Positions 59,232-64,000 of a stretch of DNA of 64,000 bases are shown piece by piece. This DNA comes from Polynucleobacter sp. AP-Titi-500A-B4. GTDB taxonomy: Bacteria; Pseudomonadota; Gammaproteobacteria; Burkholderiales; Burkholderiaceae. Position 1 is the stretch's first letter, and each line of letters begins with the position of its first letter. The stretch is from NCBI RefSeq assembly GCF_018688095.1, contig NZ_CP061311.1, positions 618,861-682,860 on the forward strand, read 5' to 3'. The translations under genes were made by a program, and so were the position numbers. The notes beneath the pieces are model-generated. The model worked only from the letters and a program-made list of their open reading frames with translations, was not told the DNA's origin and searched no databases.

Positions 59232-60950
59232 TTATTCCGGAATAACTTCGTATAGACGTAAACGTTCATCGCGGTCAGCAGCACGACGATCTTCCCAGAG
59301 AAGGTGAAGCTTTTTATTGTTCAACTGCGCATAAGCTTTTGCTTCAGATTGATTGTGTGTCAGCATCCAAGGGCAATTTGGATCATCGCGCAAATTGAAT
59401 TTTGTGAAATAGCTAAATGAAGCGAGCTGAGCGGGACCAATATTGCTGGTATTGATACAGCCGCCACCAGAAGGGACTACTTGTGCAAGACGAGCCGATA
59501 CAGGGCGGTAGGTTTTAGCAAAGTTGATGGTTGGCAACCATAAAGTCATGAGCAATACCCACATCAAGGTAGTGCCTGATGCAGAGATAATCAAGCAGCG
59601 CCAGATTTCTTTAGGGGCGCGTGAAGTTCTCCAGCGTACTACGAAGAGCCAGACACCCGTAATCGCTAGCGCAACAATAAAGGCAAGCCAATTAAATTGA
59701 CCTTCAAAGCCCGGTAGTAAGCGAGAGATGTTGGCGGCAGTGGTTTCTGGATAACCAGTAACTTTGGCTAGCCAAATAATCCAAATCGCCAAAGCAATTA
59801 GCGTAAAGCTGAACATCGCAAACCAGTCAATGAAACTAATCATGCTGCGCTTGAGAATGGGTAAGCTAAAGGCTGCAATGATGGATAGGCTTGGGATCAT
59901 GATCATGAGGTCGTGTTCATTCGCCTCAAGGCGGAACAGCACATAAATCAAGCTACCAATAAATAAACTCAGTGGAATGCAAAGGTGAGGAGCGCGCCAA
60001 GCACCTGCTTCGTTAACGCGACCCCAGTGCGCTAAAGAGATTGCAGCCAATGGCCATACTGGCCATGCGTACGCCCAGAAGTTCACGCTCAAGAAACCCA
60101 ATGATTCAATAGAAGGTGTAGAGCGCATCTCTGGCATATTGCGCCAACCCTCTTCGGCGATATGACGCCATTCATTAGGTAAGCCAGCTACGTACCAAAG
60201 TATGGGCCAAAGTGCAAAACCGATTAAACCTAAAACAGTGCTGGTCAGCGTCCAACGAAAACGTAACTTCGCATTACTTGCAATTACCGCAATGATGGTG
60301 GAGGTAACGATGATCAAGCTCAGGGTGAGATTGCTAGAGAGGGCCACAATCGCAATGCCAAGACCAGTCCATAAACCGCCTTGCCATGGCTTATCTAATC
60401 CGCGCACAGTACCGTAGAGCACGATGCTGATACCCATGAGTTGCGCCATCATCGGAGTGGTTTCATGAGCGCGTTGAGCTAGGCCTACGCACGCCAAGAA
60501 GATCAGGAGTGCACCATCAGCCAGCGTCATGCCATAACTCTTCATATCGGGTTGACCGCCAACAGCTAAAGCCATTGGCTGTACTTCACGACGACGACCC
60601 AATAAATAAGTGGCATACCAAATGGCTAACGCTGCAGCAAAGAAGCAGATCGCAGAATACAAACGTGCGGCATTAGCAGCACCAATAAATCCACTAAATA
60701 ATTTAATGAGAGTGGCGCCCATCCAATACGGTAGAGGTGTGCCAAGAGAGACGTCGCGACCTGCTAAGTGGGGAACGAGCCAATCGATAGAATCGCCGCG
60801 AAACAAAGTCCACATCCCGCCAAAACCGATAGCATCTTCATTCTTCCAAGGATCGCGGAAGAAGAGGCCTGCGAAACCATAAACCAAAGTCAACGCAAAA
60901 ATAATGATGCGCGGAATCGATTTAGTAGCGGCGGCGGTTAGTTTGACCAT
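59232..60950 (-). CDS. ArnT-like glycosyltransferase (family 39 type)
   Basis: A 572-residue membrane protein with about twelve helices. FFRDPWKNEDAIGFGG near residue 30 carries the acidic D-E motif of the ArnT/PMT (GT-C) active-site loop. It probably transfers a sugar from a lipid carrier to an envelope acceptor such as lipid A or a protein. The C-terminal third is periplasmic (RPVSARLAQVVPSGGGCINT). It is coupled to the MATE gene. Confidence 0.8.
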   Translation of the reverse strand: MVKLTAAATKSIPRIIIFALTLVYGFAGLFFRDPWKNEDAIGFGGMWTLFRGDSIDWLVPHLAGRDVSLGTPLPYWMGATLIKLFSGFIGAANAARLYSAICFFAAALAIWYATYLLGRRREVQPMALAVGGQPDMKSYGMTLADGALLIFLACVGLAQRAHETTPMMAQLMGISIVLYGTVRGLDKPWQGGLWTGLGIAIVALSSNLTLSLIIVTSTIIAVIASNAKLRFRWTLTSTVLGLIGFALWPILWYVAGLPNEWRHIAEEGWRNMPEMRSTPSIESLGFLSVNFWAYAWPVWPLAAISLAHWGRVNEAGAWRAPHLCIPLSLFIGSLIYVLFRLEANEHDLMIMIPSLSIIAAFSLPILKRSMISFIDWFAMFSFTLIALAIWIIWLAKVTGYPETTAANISRLLPGFEGQFNWLAFIVALAITGVWLFVVRWRTSRAPKEIWRCLIISASGTTLMWVLLMTLWLPTINFAKTYRPVSARLAQVVPSGGGCINTSNIGPAQLASFSYFTKFNLRDDPNCPWMLTHNQSEAKAYAQLNNKKLHLLWEDRRAADRDERLRLYEVIPE

Positions 60951-60977
60951 GAACTCTATTTAAGCAAAACGACAAAT

Positions 60978-61002
60978 AAAAAAGGCAGCAAACGCTGCCT
61001 TG
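60978..61002 (-). terminator. Intrinsic terminator after rpmE2
   Basis: Read on the minus strand, AAGGCAGC/GCTGCCTTTTTT forms a hairpin with a T-tract, about 50 bases beyond the rpmE2 stop. Confidence 0.87.
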
Positions 61003-61051
61003 ATTATCTCGCAGAGAAGGGCATTGCCATACCCCGCGAATATGAGGTGTA

Positions 61052-61399
61052 TTAAGCCTTCTTCTTAGCTGGCTTTTCAGCAGCTTTAGCTTCTGCAGCA
61101 GCCGCTTTTTTCTCAGCTGTTTTAGCAGCGCCATCACCGGAAGCCTTAGCAACAGCTTTAGTACCGAATTTCTGACGGAATTTCTCAACACGACCAGCGG
61201 TATCCATGATTTTTTGGGTGCCGGTGTAGAAAGGGTGTGATTCAGAAGAAGTCTCGATCTTGGCCAATGGATATTCATTGCCGTCTTCCCACTTGATGGT
61301 CTCTTTAGTAGCCATTGTGGAGCGAGTCTTGAAGCTGAAGTTATTGGAAACGTCTACAAAGACGATTTCACGATATTCGGGGTGAATGCCAGGTTTCAT
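61052..61399 (-). CDS. rpmE2: 50S ribosomal protein L31, type B, with Lys/Ala-rich tail
   Basis: A 115-residue L31 of the zinc-independent type B: it has no CxxC motif. [18 protein letters not shown] and [21 protein letters not shown] are the conserved core (to about residue 80). A 35-residue tail of Ala, Lys and Glu follows, longer than in most L31 proteins. It lies downstream of rho, as in many Burkholderiales. Type B L31 often serves zinc limitation, but this may be the only copy. Confidence 0.93.
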   Translation of the reverse strand: MKPGIHPEYREIVFVDVSNNFSFKTRSTMATKETIKWEDGNEYPLAKIETSSESHPFYTGTQKIMDTAGRVEKFRQKFGTKAVAKASGDGAAKTAEKKAAAAEAKAAEKPAKKKA

Positions 61400-61553
61400 T
61401 TTTGAGTCCTATTAGCGGGTAGCCGTTTAAGTTAATTAACCTAAATACTTTCCCAAGTTAAAAGCAGTAAAGGCGAAATTATGCCATGAAATCAATAACA
61501 AAGCGCACTTTCGGGGTCCAAAAAGGACTAAAACAGCCCTCTAGACCCCTAAA

Positions 61554-62816
61554 TTAGCCTCCGCGACGCATGAGGTCGAAGAATTCGCCGTTGTTTTTGG
61601 TTGATTTGAGCTTATCCACGATGAAGTTCATCGCCTCGATATCGTCCATATCAGCCAGCAATTTACGTAATACCCAGATCTTTTGGAGGTTCTCAGGTTT
61701 TACCAAGAGTTCCTCACGGCGGGTACCGGACTTATTGAGGTTGATCGATGGGTAAACACGACGCTCAGCCAAACGACGCTCAAGGTGCACTTCCATATTG
61801 CCGGTGCCTTTGAACTCTTCATAGATGAGATCATCCATACGGCTACCAGTTTCAATCAGGGCAGTTGCGATGATGGTCAATGAACCACCTTCTTCAATAT
61901 TACGTGCCGCACCGAAGAAACGTTTTGGACGTTGTAATGCGTTCGCATCCACACCACCAGAGAGAACTTTGCCTGATGAAGGAACTACGGTGTTGTATGC
62001 GCGTGCCAAACGGGTAATCGAGTCAAGCAAGATGATCACATCTTTACCCATCTCTACTAAACGTTTTGCTTTTTCAATTACCATCTCTGCGACTTGAACG
62101 TGACGAACTGCTGGCTCATCAAACGTGGAGGCAACCACTTCACCGCGAACGGAGCGTTGCATCTCAGTTACTTCTTCAGGGCGCTCATCAACGAGCAAGA
62201 CGATCAGAATGGCTTCGGGATTATTTGCTGCAATCGCGTGCGCAATGTGCTGCATCATCACGGTCTTACCGGATTTTGGTGAGGCGACAATCAGACCACG
62301 TTGGCCGTAACCAATTGGGGAGATCATATCGATGATGCGGCCAGTTAAATTCTCTTCGGCCTTGATATCACGCTCTAAACCGATGACACGGTTCGGGTGC
62401 AAAGGCGTTAAGTTCTCAAACATGATGCGGTTCTTGAGGGCTTCTGGAGCCAAACCGTTGATTTTGTCCACCTTGACCAAGGCAAAGTAACGTTCACCAT
62501 CTTTAGGAGTACGAACTTCGCCTTCTACGCTATCGCCAGTGTGCAAGTTAAAGCGACGGATCTGTGCAGGAGAGATATAAATATCGTCTGGTGAAGCCAT
62601 GTAAGAGGCTTCAGGAGAGCGCAAGAAACCAAAGCCATCTGGCAAGACTTCCAAAGTGCCATCACCAAAAACAGTTTCACCTGCTTTAGCGCGTTTCTTC
62701 AGAATCGCAAACATTAATTCTTGTTTGCGCATCCGTTGCGTATTTTCAATCTCCAGGCTGGCTGCCATTTCAAGCAGAGCGGATACGTGGAGGACTTTGA
62801 GTTCAGTTAATTGCAT
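61554..62816 (-). CDS. rho: Transcription termination factor Rho
   Basis: A 420-residue hexameric RNA helicase. The N-terminal RNA-binding (cold-shock-like) domain includes [30 protein letters not shown]; the ATPase has the P-loop ASPKSGKT near 180, [13 protein letters not shown], and the Q and R loops ([22 protein letters not shown]). It terminates untranslated transcripts. It lies between trxA and rpmE2, a standard betaproteobacterial neighbourhood. Confidence 0.97.
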   Translation of the reverse strand: MQLTELKVLHVSALLEMAASLEIENTQRMRKQELMFAILKKRAKAGETVFGDGTLEVLPDGFGFLRSPEASYMASPDDIYISPAQIRRFNLHTGDSVEGEVRTPKDGERYFALVKVDKINGLAPEALKNRIMFENLTPLHPNRVIGLERDIKAEENLTGRIIDMISPIGYGQRGLIVASPKSGKTVMMQHIAHAIAANNPEAILIVLLVDERPEEVTEMQRSVRGEVVASTFDEPAVRHVQVAEMVIEKAKRLVEMGKDVIILLDSITRLARAYNTVVPSSGKVLSGGVDANALQRPKRFFGAARNIEEGGSLTIIATALIETGSRMDDLIYEEFKGTGNMEVHLERRLAERRVYPSINLNKSGTRREELLVKPENLQKIWVLRKLLADMDDIEAMNFIVDKLKSTKNNGEFFDLMRRGG

Positions 62817-63056
62817 GTGGTTCTCGGGTGTGGATAAAGATAAAAATGAATAAGGGGATTGTGTTTTGGGATATCGCTGCGCTGAAAGAGATCACGCAGA
62901 TGTGGAAAAACAGAATTTTGGAATTTGCTAGAAAGAAGGGGGAGGTAAATTGCTGAAAAGGGCGCGTTTCTTAAAAATCCTGAAAGCGCTGAACTACTGT
63001 TAAACGCAATACTACACTAAAAAACGGGTCTGACAAGTGCTAGAAACAGGTAAAAG

Positions 63057-63083
63057 CCACAGGCTCAACTGGTGAACCTGTGG
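63057..63083 (-). terminator. Intrinsic terminator of trxA
   Basis: On the minus strand CCACAGG-TCA and TGA-CCTGTGG form an 11-pair stem with one T-G wobble, followed by CTTTTA. It begins 12 bases after the trxA stop and separates trxA from rho. The rest of the 62817-63094 gap holds the rho leader; I see no gene there. Confidence 0.78.
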
Positions 63084-63094
63084 TCTGAGACGAT

Positions 63095-63421
63095 TTACAG
63101 ATGACTATCAATAAATGCAGTCAACTGGGATTTGGCCAAAGCGCCTACTTTTTGAGCAGCTACGGTACCGTTTTTGAATAGGATCAGGGTCGGAATTCCG
63201 CGAATATTGAACTGGGCAGGTACGCCTTGGTTCTCATCTACGTTCATTTTTGCGATTTGCAATTTGTCACCATACTCACCGGAGAGCTCTTCCAGGATTG
63301 GACCAATCATTTTGCAAGGACCGCACCACTCAGCCCAGAAGTCGAGCAGAACAGGTTTATCGGACTTGAGGACGTCTTGTTCGAAAGAGGCGTCAGTTAC
63401 ATATTTAATGCCGGCACTCAT
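63095..63421 (-). CDS. trxA: Thioredoxin
   Basis: A 108-residue thioredoxin, the general cytoplasmic disulfide reductant. The active site is C33-G-P-C36 in [14 protein letters not shown], and the cis-proline is in [13 protein letters not shown]. Full length and no signal peptide. It ends in its own terminator ahead of rho and diverges from the partial gene at the window end. Confidence 0.97.
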   Translation of the reverse strand: MSAGIKYVTDASFEQDVLKSDKPVLLDFWAEWCGPCKMIGPILEELSGEYGDKLQIAKMNVDENQGVPAQFNIRGIPTLILFKNGTVAAQKVGALAKSQLTAFIDSHL

Positions 63422-63531
63422 GAAAATTCCTTATTTAGGCTTATTTAGCGACTTGTTTAATTGTGGCGTTACAACGCTTATATTAGCAATAAGCGAAACA
63501 TTCTGCTCAAAATAGATAAATTACTCCATTC

Positions 63532-64000
63532 ATGCCTCACCCATTCCCGTCAACTTCTGATCAAAAGCAAGTGCAGTCATGGGCAATTACGCCTGATGCC
63601 AGCGCGCTGGAGCAGTTGGCGAAGGGTATTTGGACTTGTGCGGCGCAAACCCAGCAGCGCCCTTTGGTGGTGCTTAGTACAGCAGGCCCCCTCATTGGGG
63701 TAAGGGCGGCCCTCGAAAAACATCGCCCCAGTGATCTTGATCCCAAGATTGCGTTCTTGCCACAAGTGATCAGTTTTGCTGATTGGTTAGATGCCGCACC
63801 TGGCGCATGGAAATTTCCAAAGAAACAAACGGATTTAGAAAAATGGTTGGGCGTCTATTCCACTTTACGTAATCACAAAGAATTGCAAGCGTGGTTTAAA
63901 GCAGAAAGTGAAACGGGTGCATGGGGATTGGCACAGGCGATTGTGGAGGCATGCGACACATTATCGAAAGCGGTGAGCCCACAACTACAAAAACAGATTC
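63532..64000 (+). CDS. 5' part of a gene running off the window, possibly AddB-like nuclease/helicase
   Basis: The reading frame is open from ATG 63532 to the window end (156 codons) and is incomplete at its 3' end. The visible protein lacks a signal peptide; PLVVLSTAGPLIGVRAALEKH and IAFLPQVISFADWLDAAPG resemble the N-terminus of PD-(D/E)XK nuclease-family (AddB-like) proteins, and this position beside trxA-rho supports that. The catalytic domain would lie beyond the window, so the call is tentative. Confidence 0.55.
   Translation, partial: MPHPFPSTSDQKQVQSWAITPDASALEQLAKGIWTCAAQTQQRPLVVLSTAGPLIGVRAALEKHRPSDLDPKIAFLPQVISFADWLDAAPGAWKFPKKQTDLEKWLGVYSTLRNHKELQAWFKAESETGAWGLAQAIVEACDTLSKAVSPQLQKQI

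Noticed and set aside
1..64000. CRISPR arrays, transposases, phage genes, rRNA and tRNA genes
   Set aside because: None were found on reading; gaps are short and gene content is housekeeping and catabolic.

Overview
The window looks like a chromosomal segment of a free-living freshwater betaproteobacterium of the Burkholderiaceae, most like Polynucleobacter. This rests on moderate GC content, very compact gene packing, the trxA-rho-rpmE2 order, seven tripartite-tricarboxylate-transporter (Bug/TctC-type) periplasmic receptors, several fumarylacetoacetate-hydrolase-family enzymes, tcuAB, and polyhydroxybutyrate functions. The genus is inferred, not proven. I see no rRNA, tRNA, insertion sequence, phage gene or CRISPR array. 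No gap between genes exceeds 300 bases.

Layout. 0-5 kb: a three-subunit molybdenum hydroxylase (FAD, 2Fe-2S and molybdopterin subunits), 3-hydroxybutyrate dehydrogenase and a Bug receptor. 6-11 kb: a PuuD-like membrane protein, then an NADH-dependent reductase / rubredoxin / rubrerythrin chain on the minus strand, divergent from an OxyR with both redox cysteines, then an old-yellow-enzyme reductase. 11-19 kb: cytochrome b561 behind a Fur-box-like site, a DUF4239-like protein, an FMN hydroxy-acid dehydrogenase, a DMT exporter, tcuAB and a class V aminotransferase. 19-31 kb: nnrD, a beta-CASP nuclease, a LOG protein, a BaiN-like flavoprotein, TerC, a truncated haemoglobin, a phasin and many small proteins.

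31-40 kb: a four-module rhodanese with a single cysteine, a Bug receptor, a 3-hydroxyisobutyrate-dehydrogenase-like enzyme, selD, rhlE, a cysteine-dioxygenase-like cupin, a YbgC thioesterase and a GNAT enzyme. 40-46 kb: a molybdate/tungstate group (Mop, TupA-like protein, a ModE-like regulator fused to a binding-protein-like domain, ModA) without permease or ATPase, then feoAB behind a Fur-box-like site. 46-57 kb: four Bug receptors mixed with three fumarylacetoacetate-hydrolase-family proteins, an exported class II aldolase, a cytochrome c, a SemiSWEET transporter, a lipoprotein alpha/beta hydrolase and an atypical DsbB. 57-64 kb: two envelope proteins, a MATE exporter, an ArnT-like glycosyltransferase, L31, Rho, thioredoxin and the start of a gene that runs off the end.

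How the genes fit together. The main theme is capture and oxidation of low-molecular-weight organic acids. Many single-gene Bug receptors lie beside hydrolases and dehydrogenases, several of which carry Tat or Sec signals and so appear to work in the periplasm. The second theme is metal and redox homeostasis: molybdenum/tungstate scavenging beside a molybdoenzyme, Fur-type sites before feoAB and b561, and a peroxide-detoxification chain beside OxyR. The strongest candidate for something new is the exported-enzyme plus Bug-receptor cluster at about 46-54 kb, together with the exported paralogue of a fumarylpyruvate-hydrolase-like enzyme at 30.6 kb.
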